A stretch of DNA of 64,000 bases from RHKX01 sp046330415 (GTDB lineage: Bacteria > Actinomycetota > Thermoleophilia > Solirubrobacterales > 70-9), in contig JAXLSW010000014.1 in NCBI GenBank assembly GCA_046330415.1, positions 100,299-164,298 on the forward strand, read 5' to 3'. Under the pieces are notes generated by a model that saw only the letters and a list, made by a program, of their open reading frames with translations, was not told the DNA's origin and did no database searches. This document shows positions 24,785 through 33,354 of the stretch, in pieces. The position numbers and the translations under genes are program-made. The stretch's first letter is position 1. Each line of letters begins with the position of its first letter.

Positions 24785-26160
24785 CCGATCAGCGTGGCGC
24801 GCTGGAAGCTTCCGGCATTCGGGATGACGGCACCGGCGTCGACGCCGAACCATTGCTCGATGAGACTGCAGTAGAGGGCGCGGAAGTCTGAGGTCGAACG
24901 CAGGTTGTCGTCCTCGTCGAGGGTGTCGAGCCCGGGCCACTCCCCGATCATCTGCCCACGCGCCGGCGTTCCGATCAGGAAGGCGTTGCCACCGGCGCCG
25001 TGGTCGGTCCCGGCGGAGTCGTTCTCCTCCGGGCGGCGGCCGAACTCCGACCAGACCAACGTCACGACGCGGTTGTCGAGACCGCGCGCCTCGAGGTCCC
25101 GCTGGAAGGCGAAGAGGCCGTCGCAGGTCGACTTCAGGTCCTCGGCGAGGTCCTCCTTCTGCTCGTCGTGGGTGTCGAAGCTGCCGGATGCGTCCACGGA
25201 GGCCACCGTGATCGGAAGGCCCGCCGAGAGCATCGCCGCCAGCCCCGCGAGGCTCTCGCTGAAGTGGTCGTCGTCGGGGTAGGCGACCGGGCTCTGGATC
25301 TCGTCGCCGAAGGCCGAGAGCTGGGTGCGCAGCGTGTTCGACTGCCCGACGACCTTGCCCGCCTCCTTCATCTGCTGGTCCTTGCCGCGCTGCGCGGCGG
25401 CGCCGATGCGGCCGAAGGAGTCGAACATCAGGTCCTCGACGTCGCCCCAGACCCCCGGCGCCCAGAGGTCGTATCGAGCTCCCCAGGTCGCGGCCACCGG
25501 CACCTTGGCGGTCGCCAGGCTCGGCGAGAGCGTGCCGTCGAGCGACACCCCCTGCAGCGGGTTGTCGGGGGTGCCGACGATGTCGAGCATGCGCCCGAGC
25601 CAACCCGTGTTCGTCTTCGTGCTCAGCTCGCCGACCTCCCAGTAGTGGCGCGAGGTGAAGTGCGACTGGTCGGCGTCGGTGTAGCCGATCGCCGGGAAGA
25701 CCGTGACCTTGCCCTCCTGGTGAAGCTGGTGAAGAGGCGCCGCCGACGGGTGCCAATGCAGCCGCGAATCCTCCGTCCACGCGGGCCCGGCGGCGGGGTC
25801 CATCGCGAGCTTCGGCCGCAGCCGCCGGTAGGTCGGATCCTCGACCGGGGAGAGCAACGACAGCGCGTCGATCCCGCCGTCGAGGAAGACCGAGACGAGC
25901 ACCTTCGAGTCGGCGACCCCGGCCGCCTTCGCGATGCCCTCGCTGAAGGCCCTCGGGCCCAGCAGGCTCGCGCCGTAGACACTGAGAGCGAGCCCGCCGG
26001 TCCGCAGCAGGAAGGAACGGCGCGAGAGCCCGGTTCCGGCGGGCGCCGGCATCCCCCGCTCGATGCTGGGAAGGCCGCGGCCGGCCTCGGCGACGCCTCT
26101 GCGCATCATCTCGGCCCGGGTGTGCTCGCCGCAGCAGCGGTGTGGTCTCGGTGGTGTCAT
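24781..26160 (-). CDS. DUF1501 family protein, Tat-exported
   Basis: 459 aa. Twin arginines at residues 47-48 in GLSRRSFLLRTGGLALSVYG form a Tat signal, implying export in folded form, perhaps with a cofactor. The body matches DUF1501 (VSVFLDGGIDALSLLSPVEDP near residue 85, HYWEVG, TLVWSEFGRRPEENDSAGTDHGAGG), an alkaline-phosphatase/sulfatase-like fold by my recollection. Genes for DUF1501 and DUF1800 commonly pair in soil and marine bacteria; the function is unknown. It starts 24 bases after the DUF1800 stop and overlaps the cupredoxin gene. Confidence 0.85.
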   Translation of the reverse strand: MTPPRPHRCCGEHTRAEMMRRGVAEAGRGLPSIERGMPAPAGTGLSRRSFLLRTGGLALSVYGASLLGPRAFSEGIAKAAGVADSKVLVSVFLDGGIDALSLLSPVEDPTYRRLRPKLAMDPAAGPAWTEDSRLHWHPSAAPLHQLHQEGKVTVFPAIGYTDADQSHFTSRHYWEVGELSTKTNTGWLGRMLDIVGTPDNPLQGVSLDGTLSPSLATAKVPVAATWGARYDLWAPGVWGDVEDLMFDSFGRIGAAAQRGKDQQMKEAGKVVGQSNTLRTQLSAFGDEIQSPVAYPDDDHFSESLAGLAAMLSAGLPITVASVDASGSFDTHDEQKEDLAEDLKSTCDGLFAFQRDLEARGLDNRVVTLVWSEFGRRPEENDSAGTDHGAGGNAFLIGTPARGQMIGEWPGLDTLDEDDNLRSTSDFRALYCSLIEQWFGVDAGAVIPNAGSFQRATLIG

Positions 26161-26184
26161 CGCTCAGCGCTCACCTCAATCACC

Positions 26185-27516
26185 TCAGGCGGTCATGTAG
26201 TCGGGGCTCGATGCGATCAGGATGCGGAGCGCGTTCTGGCGCAGCGCCCGGTAGCTCTCCTGCTGCCACTCCTCGGTGGCGACGTTCTCGACGCGCGAGG
26301 AGAACTGCAGGAGCTCCTTGCGGGTGCGGTCCGACAGCGTCGGTTTGCCCCAGAACCTGAGCGCCGCCTCGAGCGCCTCCTTCGGGGTCTCCTTGACGTC
26401 GTAGCCATCCTCCTCCGCCGCGTCGAGGTCCGTCGATTGCCCGGCGGCGCTCCAGCGGCCGCCGAGGCGGGCGGTGTCGAGCCAGCGGGTCTCGTCCCAG
26501 CCTGAGACGTTCGGCGGGCGGAAGAGCCGCTGGCCGGCGTCGTCGGCGATCCAGGTCCAGGCGTCGGTGGTGATGCCGCTCTTGCGACCGCGCAGCATCC
26601 CGGCGATCTGCACGATCGGGGGCTTCACCATCCGCGGCCCGGTGTGGAACTCGGGATGCAGGAGGATCGCCTCGACGACGGGGCGGATCGCGTACTTGCG
26701 CTTCCGGTAGAGCTTCTTGAGTTCCCTCAGCGTCTTCTTCGACGGTGGCTTCGGAACGAAGTAGGACCAGAGCTTGGTCACGAAGTAGCCGGCGTGCGCG
26801 GGGTGCTCGAGGCAGAGGTTGCACGAGTCGCGCCAGTTGTAGTTGCCGCTCTTGCCGAAGATCCGCTTGACGCCGTTGTCGTGGAGCTCAGGATCGAAGT
26901 GGAAGTTGACGGAGCCGAGGTCCTCGTCCCAGTCGTTGGTCCAGCCGGTCAGCGCTCGCGCCTGCTCCCGCACGTCGGTCTCGGTGTAGCCGCCATCGGC
27001 TCCCAACGTGAACAGCTCCATCATCTCGCGGGCGTAGTTCTCGTTCGGGCCCTCGGCGGTGTTCTCGTTGCCGGAGAGCCAGATCAGCATCGCCGGATCG
27101 ACCGTGACATCGGCGAGCAGGTCGGCGAAGGAGCCGAGCGCACGCCTGCGGAAGAGCTCGCTCTGATCGATGTTGAGCTGGGCCTGGCCGACGTCGGCGG
27201 TGGCGAACCAGTCGTGCCAGCTCAGGGTCATCCGCTCGACGAGCGGCTGGTCGCTGCGGACCATGCGGTCGAGCCACCAGAGCAGGTCATGACCCCAGGC
27301 GTCGGCGGGCGCGAGCGGCAGGCCGTCGTCGTCGTGCGGCTCGGGCCCGCGCAGCTTCGCCTTCCCCTTCGGGCGGGTGAGCGAGAGGACAGCCCGCTTC
27401 ACGCCCTTGCGGGCGAGCTTCTGAGCTTCACCGGGACGCGGTCCGAAACCGGCCCGCCAGAGCAGCCGCTCGGCCTGCGCGGTCCCGAAGCGGCCCTCAT
27501 AGACCGGCAGCGACAC
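26185..27516 (-). CDS. DUF1800 family protein
   Basis: 443 aa. GTG 27516 chosen because AAGGAG lies 5 bases upstream; a longer frame reaches 27705 but lacks a start signal. Family motifs: AERLLWRAGFGPRPGE at the N-terminus, MTLSWHDWFATA, NENYAREMMELFTLG, GYTETDVREQARALTGW, FRPPNVSGWDETRWLDTARL. The biochemical role of DUF1800 is not known to me; it is nearly always next to DUF1501. No clear signal peptide on the chosen start, so export may depend on its partner. First gene of the operon. Confidence 0.86.
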   Translation of the reverse strand: MSLPVYEGRFGTAQAERLLWRAGFGPRPGEAQKLARKGVKRAVLSLTRPKGKAKLRGPEPHDDDGLPLAPADAWGHDLLWWLDRMVRSDQPLVERMTLSWHDWFATADVGQAQLNIDQSELFRRRALGSFADLLADVTVDPAMLIWLSGNENTAEGPNENYAREMMELFTLGADGGYTETDVREQARALTGWTNDWDEDLGSVNFHFDPELHDNGVKRIFGKSGNYNWRDSCNLCLEHPAHAGYFVTKLWSYFVPKPPSKKTLRELKKLYRKRKYAIRPVVEAILLHPEFHTGPRMVKPPIVQIAGMLRGRKSGITTDAWTWIADDAGQRLFRPPNVSGWDETRWLDTARLGGRWSAAGQSTDLDAAEEDGYDVKETPKEALEAALRFWGKPTLSDRTRKELLQFSSRVENVATEEWQQESYRALRQNALRILIASSPDYMTA

Positions 27517-27620
27517 GCCTACTCCTTCGGCACGGCCGCGGCCGATGTTGAGTGGAAGGTCATGAGCGGTGGACGATCCTGGACGGGCAGGACGGACCCG
27601 CGGCGGTGGCCGCACGGGAA

Positions 27621-27634
27621 TATGCTGAACCTCG
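27621..27634 (+). promoter_or_regulatory. Leaderless promoter (-10)
   Basis: TATGCT (27621-27626) is followed by 8 bases and ATG 27635. No Shine-Dalgarno is present. Confidence 0.5.
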
Positions 27635-28189
27635 ATGAGCGCAGACGCGACCGCCGACACAGCCGCCAAGCCCAAGGCCAAGCCGCGCAAGGGGCCGGCG
27701 ACCATCGCCCGCGCCTACTTCACCGCGCTCGGCGAGCACGACCTCGACGCCGCCGAGGCGCTCTGGAAGCCCGGCAGCATCGACCGGATCCCGGGGATGG
27801 TCGAGTTCCCGGTCCCCGGCCCCGAGTTCCGGGCCTGGTTCGGCTCGCTGTTCCAGGCCGCCCCCGACTTCAGCTTCGAGATCCTCTCGATCACCGCGCG
27901 GAAGGACACGGCGGCGACCCGTTACGTCGTCCGCGCCACCTTCGACGGCACCGGCAGGTTCGAGGGCCTCGCCCCCAACGGCGCCCGCGTCGAGCTCGAG
28001 GGCTGCGACGTGACGATCGTCGAGGATGGCCTGATCGTCGCCAACCACGGTTTCCTCAACGGCGCTGAGATGGCGCGCCAGCTCGGCGCGCTGCCGCCGC
28101 AGGGCTCCCTCGCCGAGCGCGGCATGACCGGGGCGCTGAACGCCAAGGTCGCCGCCGAGCAGGCGATCAAGCGGTTGCGCGAGCGCTAG
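27635..28189 (+). CDS. SnoaL-like ester-cyclase-type protein
   Basis: 184 aa. After a Lys/Ala-rich N-terminus, residues about 25-150 read as a SnoaL/NTF2-like fold (IARAYFTALGEHDLDAAEALWKPGSIDRIPGM, FQAAPDFSFEILSITARKDTAATRYVVRATFDG, DGLIVANHGFLNG). Such proteins include polyketide cyclases, isomerases and many of unknown use; no specific catalytic set can be assigned. It is divergent from the DUF1800 operon and convergent with a beta-propeller gene. Confidence 0.75.
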   Translation: MSADATADTAAKPKAKPRKGPATIARAYFTALGEHDLDAAEALWKPGSIDRIPGMVEFPVPGPEFRAWFGSLFQAAPDFSFEILSITARKDTAATRYVVRATFDGTGRFEGLAPNGARVELEGCDVTIVEDGLIVANHGFLNGAEMARQLGALPPQGSLAERGMTGALNAKVAAEQAIKRLRER

Positions 28190-28212
28190 GGACGCCGGAC
28201 GCCAGACCCCGG

Positions 28213-29823
28213 CTAAGGCTTCAGCTTCGCCTTCGCAGAGTCCTCGGCGCTCGCGCCCGCGGGCGTGGTCGCGGTGGCGACGAAGGTGACCTTCCCTTTG
28301 CGGTCGTCGACCTTGCGCAGGACCTTGCCCTTGAGCTTGAGCTTGAGCTTCGTCGCCACGCCCGCCTGGAGCGCGCCATCGGCGAGCTTGGACTTGAACT
28401 TCTTTCCGGCCTTGCCCTTCGCCCGCACCTCGATGTCACAGGCGACCGAGCAGGTCGCCTTGACCGCGAGCTTGCCCACCTTCTGCTTGCTCTTGGCGGC
28501 AAGGTCGAGGGTAAGCGGAGCCGACGGGGTCTCGCGGCTGAAGACGGCAAGCGACTTCGAGCCGCTCGAGAGGAGGTAGACGTTGCGACCGTCGGGGCTG
28601 ACGGTGACCGCGTCAGCGCCATCGAGTGGCCCCCCGGGAACCGCGCCGCAACCCTGCGTGACGCTGTTGGCGAGGCAGCTCGCATAGGCGAGTGAGCCAT
28701 CCCCGGCGCGCCTGAAGGTCGCGACGCCGTCGAGATCGGCGCCGGCCGTGTAGACCGAGTCGCCGTCGGGGCTGACGGCGACGTCGAACGGGCGACCCAG
28801 CGGGGAGTTCGGCAGGTCGAGGCACCCCGCCTGCGAGTCGGCCTGACAGCCGACGTAGCTCAGGGCTCCCCCAGGGCCGATCGAGAGCTGCGTGATGACC
28901 CCCAGGGAAATATCGGTGCCGACGATGTAGAGCGAGCTTCCATCGGGGCTGACCGCCGCTGCCCTCATCAAGCCGGGGCTCGCCGGCAGCGTGCTGCACC
29001 CGGGGAACGCGGCGCCCGAGATGCATTGACCGAAGCCGAAGGTGCTGCGGTCGAAGCGATCGATCGTGTCCGTGTCGGAACCGGCCGTATAGATCGAGTC
29101 GGCGGTGGCGACGAGGCCTCCACCCCCGTTCAACCTGCCGCCACCGGATGCCGTGCACGAATTGCCGGCGACGTCGGCGATGCAGCCGACGTAGGAGGGG
29201 TCCCCCCCGGCGTCGGCCGAGAACCGGACGAGGTCGCCACCACTCGGGGGGCCGGCACGAACGTAAACGGAGCCTCCGTCCGGGCTGACCGCGACCAGAG
29301 AAGCGTTGGTCATCGGCGTGTTGAGTCCGGCCACGTCCGTGCAGCCGTCGACCGCGTTACTCGCCAGGCACTGGTCGAAGGTGAGTCGACCATCGTCGCC
29401 GCGGGTGAAATGAGCTAGAGAGTCGGCGATCGAGGATGCCGCGTAGAGCGAGCGTCCATCGGGGCTCAGGGTGATCTGGGAGAGACCGCGGAGCGGCGCC
29501 CCCGGTACGTCGGTGCAGCCTTGGCTGGAGTTGTCGCCGATGCAACCGAGGTAGGCCAGCGACCCATCCGCCGCCCGGCTGAACTCGGAGATGATCCCGT
29601 TGTTGAGCGCGTCGACCCCGCTCGCGTACACGGACCGGCCATCAGGGCTGACGACCACCTCGGCACCACCCAAGGGCGAGTTCGGGATGTCGGTGCAGCC
29701 CTGCGTCGAATCGTTCGCCACGCAACCCGCGAAGGTGAGATCTCCGGTCGCCGCGACGGCCGGAGATGCGCCGAGAGCGACCAACGCGACGGCCGCTGCG
29801 AGGACACCAAGCACACGGTTCAT
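28213..29823 (-). CDS. Secreted beta-propeller (lactonase-like) protein
   Basis: 536 aa from ATG 29823, set by the promoter directly upstream. Signal peptide MNRVLGVLAAAVALVALGASPAVAA. About seven to eight blades follow, each with a cysteine pair and SPDGRSVYASG/GSLAYLGCI-type strands (YVGCQADSQAGCLDLPNSPLG is one unit). After residue 430 there is a Lys-rich beta-sandwich tail with one cysteine pair (CSVACD). Relative of the propeller at 8751 but without the Ig repeats. Likely extracellular; no activity assigned. Confidence 0.85.
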   Translation of the reverse strand: MNRVLGVLAAAVALVALGASPAVAATGDLTFAGCVANDSTQGCTDIPNSPLGGAEVVVSPDGRSVYASGVDALNNGIISEFSRAADGSLAYLGCIGDNSSQGCTDVPGAPLRGLSQITLSPDGRSLYAASSIADSLAHFTRGDDGRLTFDQCLASNAVDGCTDVAGLNTPMTNASLVAVSPDGGSVYVRAGPPSGGDLVRFSADAGGDPSYVGCIADVAGNSCTASGGGRLNGGGGLVATADSIYTAGSDTDTIDRFDRSTFGFGQCISGAAFPGCSTLPASPGLMRAAAVSPDGSSLYIVGTDISLGVITQLSIGPGGALSYVGCQADSQAGCLDLPNSPLGRPFDVAVSPDGDSVYTAGADLDGVATFRRAGDGSLAYASCLANSVTQGCGAVPGGPLDGADAVTVSPDGRNVYLLSSGSKSLAVFSRETPSAPLTLDLAAKSKQKVGKLAVKATCSVACDIEVRAKGKAGKKFKSKLADGALQAGVATKLKLKLKGKVLRKVDDRKGKVTFVATATTPAGASAEDSAKAKLKP

Positions 29824-29829
29824 CGGCGC

Positions 29830-29859
29830 GTTATATCCGTCTCGCCCCTGGCGGGTCAA
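29830..29859 (-). promoter_or_regulatory. Complete leaderless promoter
   Basis: Read on the minus strand: TTGACC (-35, 29854-29859), 18-base spacer, TATAAC (-10, 29830-29835), 6 bases, then ATG 29823. One of the clearest sigma-70-type promoters in the window, and strong support for a leaderless mRNA. Confidence 0.75.
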
Positions 29860-29877
29860 CCGTCCCCCGGCGGGCTG

Positions 29878-31248
29878 TCAGAGGACCGGCAGGAACTGCT
29901 CGATCTCCCAGGGGGTCACCTGGAGGCGGTAGTCCTCCCACTCGGCCCGCTTGATCTCGATGAAGCGGTTGAACGTGTGCTCGCCGAGGGTGCGCAGCAT
30001 CAGCTCCGATTCGGCCGCAAGCTCGATCGCCTCACCGAGGTTCTCGGGGAGCTGCTCGATCCCGCGGCGGTGCCGCTCCTCGGGGGCGAGGTGGTAGAGG
30101 TTCTGCTCCATCGGCTCGGGCAGCTCGTAGCCCTTCTCGATCCCCTCGAGCCCGGCGTGGAGCATCCCCGCGAAGCACAGGTAGGGGTTGCAGGCCGGAT
30201 CCGGGCAGCGGAGCTCGGCGCGGGTGGCCATCTCCTTGCCGGGGTGGTAGAGCGGCACCCGGATGAGAGCTGAGCGGTTGCGGCGCGACCAGGCGAGGTA
30301 GACAGGCGCCTCATAGCCCGGGACGAGCCGCTTGTAGGAGTTCGTCCACTGCGCGAACAGCGGCGCGATCTCGCGCGCGTGCTTGAGCTGGCCGGCGATG
30401 AAGGCCTTCGCGGTCCCGGAGAGGAAGTACTGGTCGTCGGCGTCGTAGAAGGCGTTCCTGCCATCGCGCATCAGCGACTGGTGGACGTGCATCCCCGAGC
30501 CGTTCTCGCCGTTGAGCGGCTTCGGCATGAAGGTGGCATGCCAGCCGTGGCGCATCGCGTACTCCTTGACCGTGATCCGGTAGGTCATGCAGTCGTCGGC
30601 CATCGCGAGCGCGTCCTTGTAGCGCATGTCGACCTCGTGCTGGGAGGGGCCGACCTCGTGATGGGCGTACTCGACGTGGACGCCGAGCTGTTCGAGGGCG
30701 AGCGTCGTCTCTCGGCGCACGTCGACGCCGGCGTCGAGCGTGGTCAGATCGAAGTAGCCGCCGTCGTCGAGGACCTCGGGTACCCCACCCTCGGGCTTGG
30801 CGTCCTTGAAGTAGTAGAACTCGAGCTCGGGGCCGACGTTGAAGGTGTCGAAGCCCATCGACTCCGCGCGCTCGAGCGCGCGCCGCAGGATCCAGCGCGG
30901 ATCGCCCTCGTAGGGGTCGCCGCCGGGCACCTGGATGTCGCAGAACATCCGCGCCGTGCCGTCCTCGCCAGGGCGCCAGGGAAGCACCGCGAACGACGAG
31001 GGATCGGGCATCGCGATCATGTCCGACTCCTCGATCGGGTTGAAGCCCGTGATCGAGGAGCCGTCGAAGCCCATACCGCCCTCGAAGGCGTCCTCCAGCT
31101 CGGCCGCGTTGATCGAGAAGCTCTTGAGCTGCCCGAGGACATCGGTGAACCAGAGGCGGACGAAGCGGGTGCCCTGCTCCGCGACCGCCGCGATCACGTC
31201 CTCAGCGGTGCTGACGCCAGCCGCCGTCTTTTCCTGCTCTTCGCTCAT
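29878..31248 (-). CDS. glnA: Glutamine synthetase, type I
   Basis: 456 aa from ATG 31248. It makes glutamine from glutamate, ammonia and ATP. Visible signatures: GFDGSSITGF, GPELEFYYF, GPSQHEVD, NGENGSGMHVHQSL and the NRSALIRVP region. The length and the NLYHLAPEERHRRGIEQLPENL segment, in place of the longer NLYDLPPEE insert of GSI-beta, fit the GSI-alpha type seen in Bacillus, which is not adenylylated. The frame stays open to 31335 but the extra residues are not family-like. Divergent from the AhpD-like gene across a palindromic promoter region. Confidence 0.94.
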   Translation of the reverse strand: MSEEQEKTAAGVSTAEDVIAAVAEQGTRFVRLWFTDVLGQLKSFSINAAELEDAFEGGMGFDGSSITGFNPIEESDMIAMPDPSSFAVLPWRPGEDGTARMFCDIQVPGGDPYEGDPRWILRRALERAESMGFDTFNVGPELEFYYFKDAKPEGGVPEVLDDGGYFDLTTLDAGVDVRRETTLALEQLGVHVEYAHHEVGPSQHEVDMRYKDALAMADDCMTYRITVKEYAMRHGWHATFMPKPLNGENGSGMHVHQSLMRDGRNAFYDADDQYFLSGTAKAFIAGQLKHAREIAPLFAQWTNSYKRLVPGYEAPVYLAWSRRNRSALIRVPLYHPGKEMATRAELRCPDPACNPYLCFAGMLHAGLEGIEKGYELPEPMEQNLYHLAPEERHRRGIEQLPENLGEAIELAAESELMLRTLGEHTFNRFIEIKRAEWEDYRLQVTPWEIEQFLPVL

Positions 31249-31298
31249 CCAGTGCGGTCCTCCGTGCGTAGTAGTGGCCACGCAGCCTATCCGGCGGG

Positions 31299-31344
31299 TT
31301 GCGCCTCCATCCGAGCCGGGGTATAACTTACTCAACGTAAGTTA
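31299..31344 (+). promoter_or_regulatory. Promoter with a 21-bp operator palindrome
   Basis: Plus-strand promoter TTGCGC (31299-31304), 17-base spacer, TATAAC (31322-31327). A perfect inverted repeat TAACTTAC-N5-GTAAGTTA (31324-31344) overlaps the -10 and the start point, the placement of a repressor operator. It lies between glnA and the AhpD-like gene and could also affect the minus strand. Confidence 0.65.
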
Positions 31345-31447
31345 CAAGCTAAAAGTGAAGTAAAGCCTCCTTCAAGCCCGCTTAAGACACCGAGACAGGA
31401 TCAGAGCCCCCTCCTCCCCCGCAAGACCCACCACCTGGAGACAAGAC

Positions 31448-32014
31448 ATGACCGTCAAGACCGATTACTCCCGCTTCGACATCCACGACGAGCTCACCGC
31501 GCCCGGCGGCAGCGAGCGACTCCTCAAGAGCATCTCCTCAGCCGGCGGCTCGGTTTCCAAGCTGGTCGGCGTGCTCGCGGGCTCCCCCGCCTCCCTGCGC
31601 GCCTTCGCGCGGCTGCGCTCGGAGCTGCACTCGGGTGCGCTGCCCCCGACCACCGAGATCCGGATCGGCCTCGCCGTCTCCGAGCATCGCGGCGACCGCT
31701 ACAGCCTCGCCCAGCACGCCCGCTCGGCGCGGCTTTCGGGCTTCGGGCTCGACGAGATCTCCCGCAACCGGAGCTTCTCCTCCAACGACCCGAAGGAGGC
31801 GGCCCTGCTCGCCTTCCTCGAGGGCTCCATCAAGACGGAGGGCCACCCCCCGGTCCACCTGCTCGAGGAGGCCCGCGAGGCCGACTGGAGCGACGAGCAG
31901 CTGCTCGAGGCGCTCGGCGAGGTCGCGCTCTGCGAGTTCCAGAGCCTCGTCGCCAACGCCGCGGGCCTGCCGGAGGATCAGATCGACGCGGGACTCCTCC
32001 CTGAGGCAGCCTGA
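31448..32014 (+). CDS. AhpD/carboxymuconolactone-decarboxylase-like protein lacking catalytic Cys
   Basis: 188 aa, ATG 31448. The CMD/AhpD core is recognisable at SEHRGDRYSLAQHARSARLSGF (residues 78-99), which aligns with the usual ExxxCxxCxxxH site. Both cysteines are replaced: Asp83 and Ser86, while Glu79 and His90 remain. The only Cys is in ALCEFQS far downstream. A peroxidase-type disulfide mechanism is therefore not possible. It is preceded by a palindromic operator and followed by a strong terminator. Confidence 0.8.
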   Translation: MTVKTDYSRFDIHDELTAPGGSERLLKSISSAGGSVSKLVGVLAGSPASLRAFARLRSELHSGALPPTTEIRIGLAVSEHRGDRYSLAQHARSARLSGFGLDEISRNRSFSSNDPKEAALLAFLEGSIKTEGHPPVHLLEEAREADWSDEQLLEALGEVALCEFQSLVANAAGLPEDQIDAGLLPEAA

Positions 32015-32046
32015 GCGGCATCCAGCACTCCAAGCTTCAGAAAATG

Positions 32047-32076
32047 GGAAAGGCCCCGATCTCTCGGGGCCTTTCC
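32047..32076. terminator. Bidirectional intrinsic terminator
   Basis: GGAAAGGCCCCGA (32047-32059) and TCGGGGCCTTTCC (32064-32076) form a perfect 13-bp stem with a 4-base loop, flanked by TTT on the plus side and by the complement of AAAAT on the minus side. It can end both the AhpD-like mRNA and RNase P RNA. Confidence 0.85.
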
Positions 32077-32080
32077 TTTA

Positions 32081-32440
32081 GCGAGCCTGTAAGCCGGATC
32101 CTGTCTGGCGCGATCATCCATCTCCGCGGGGCCTGAGCCCCGTGGGGACCACGTTCTCCGTGGTCCTGCGGCCTACCTGGACCTCGCCGGGCCGGGTCGT
32201 CGGTCCTGCTTGGCCTTGCACCAGGTGGGGTTTACCCGGCCGCCGCGTCACCGCGACGCCGGTGCGCTCTTACCGCACCATTTCACCGTTGCCTGTGCGC
32301 CGTCCGAGGACGACGCCATCGGCTGTGTGTTTCTGTGGCACTTTCCCGCGGGTTTCCCCGGGTGGGCGTTACCCACCACCTCGCCCTTCGGTGTCCGGAC
32401 TTTCCTCGAGGAGCTACCTCCCCGCGATCGCGTGGCTCGC
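32081..32440 (-). ncRNA. rnpB: RNase P RNA, type A
   Basis: About 360 nt on the minus strand. P1 pairs GCGAGCC at the 5' end (32434-32440 complement) with GGCTCGC at the 3' end (32081-32087 complement). Conserved core elements are present: GGAAAGTCCGG shortly after the 5' end and ACAGGATCCGGCTTAC near the 3' end. It processes tRNA 5' leaders. The strong terminator at 32047-32076 lies immediately downstream. Apparent protein frames across this region on the plus strand are spurious. Confidence 0.93.
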
Positions 32441-32498
32441 GGTTCCGATCATAGAGGCGAGGAAGCGGACGAATCCACTTCGGCACAATGCTCGGCTC

Positions 32499-33296
32499 AT
32501 GTACGGACTGGTCTCAGAGGTGACTCGGCTCGGGCCGACCTACGTCCGCATCGCCCTCGAGGGCGACGGCCTCGAGGGCTTCGAGCCCAACGGCGCCACC
32601 GACGCCTATGTGAACGTCGCGATCCCTCCGCTCGACGCCCCATACGAGCCCCCGTTCGACCTCGACGAGCTGAAGGAGCTGCCGCGCGAGCAGCGTCCGT
32701 TCCGCCGCCGCTACACGGTCCGGCGCTGGATCCCGGAGACGCGGACGCTGTGGCTCGAGTTCTCGGTTCACGACGTCACCGGCTCCGGCGGCCGCTGGGC
32801 GTCGGAGGCGAAGCCCGGTGACGCGCTCGTCTTCACCGGCCCCGCGGGCTCCTACCGGCCCGACCCCGAAGCCGACTGGCATCTGATGATCGGCGACGAA
32901 TCGGCGCTGCCCGCCATCGGCGCCTCGCTGGAGGCGGTTCCGGCGGGCGTGCCCGTGGCCGTGCGCGTCGTCGTCGACGGCCCCGCGGACGAGATCGAGC
33001 TCAGCTCGACCGGCGACCTGGACCTGCGCTGGCTGCATCGCGAAGACGGCGCCGACGGGGTCGACGCGCTCGCCGACGCCGTCCGCGACATCGACGCCCC
33101 CTCCGGTCGCGCCCAACCCTTCGTCCATGGCGAGGCCGAGGAGACCCGAGCGGTTCGCCGACACCTCCTCGCCGACCGCGCGATGGCCCCCGAGGATCTC
33201 TCCTGCTCCCCCTACTGGAAGCGCGGGATGACCGACGAGGAATGGCGCCAGATCAAGGGCGCGTGGGTGGCGGAGATGAACGCCGAGCAGGGCTGA
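32499..33296 (+). CDS. Siderophore-interacting-type flavoprotein (SIP family)
   Basis: 265 aa from ATG 32499; longer frames run into rnpB and are rejected. The N-terminal FAD-binding barrel has RPFRRRYTVRRW and GDALVFTGPAGSY; the C-terminal NAD(P)-binding half has GDESALPAI. The end, SPYWKRGMTDEEWR, is the typical SIP terminus (YWrxGxte). Family members reduce ferric siderophores to release iron, or act as general flavin reductases. CAATGCT, a weak -10, ends 6 bases before the ATG, so the gene may be leaderless. Confidence 0.88.
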   Translation: MYGLVSEVTRLGPTYVRIALEGDGLEGFEPNGATDAYVNVAIPPLDAPYEPPFDLDELKELPREQRPFRRRYTVRRWIPETRTLWLEFSVHDVTGSGGRWASEAKPGDALVFTGPAGSYRPDPEADWHLMIGDESALPAIGASLEAVPAGVPVAVRVVVDGPADEIELSSTGDLDLRWLHREDGADGVDALADAVRDIDAPSGRAQPFVHGEAEETRAVRRHLLADRAMAPEDLSCSPYWKRGMTDEEWRQIKGAWVAEMNAEQG

Positions 33297-33354
33297 GCAA
33301 GCCTCGCCTCCCCTCGCGCCAGCGAGCCCGGCCGGAGCCAGGCCCGCGAGTCTC

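Noticed and set aside
23726..24874. A 382-aa plus-strand frame across the palindrome-rich gap
   Set aside because: It overlaps the YyaL-like gene end and the cupredoxin gene on the other strand, has no start signal, and shows no protein-like pattern.
32147..32173. GACCACG-N5-CGTGGT hairpin in rnpB resembling the palindromes at 112-147 and 24103-24140
   Set aside because: It is part of a normal RNase P RNA helix region; the similarity is limited to a short GC stem and can arise by chance.
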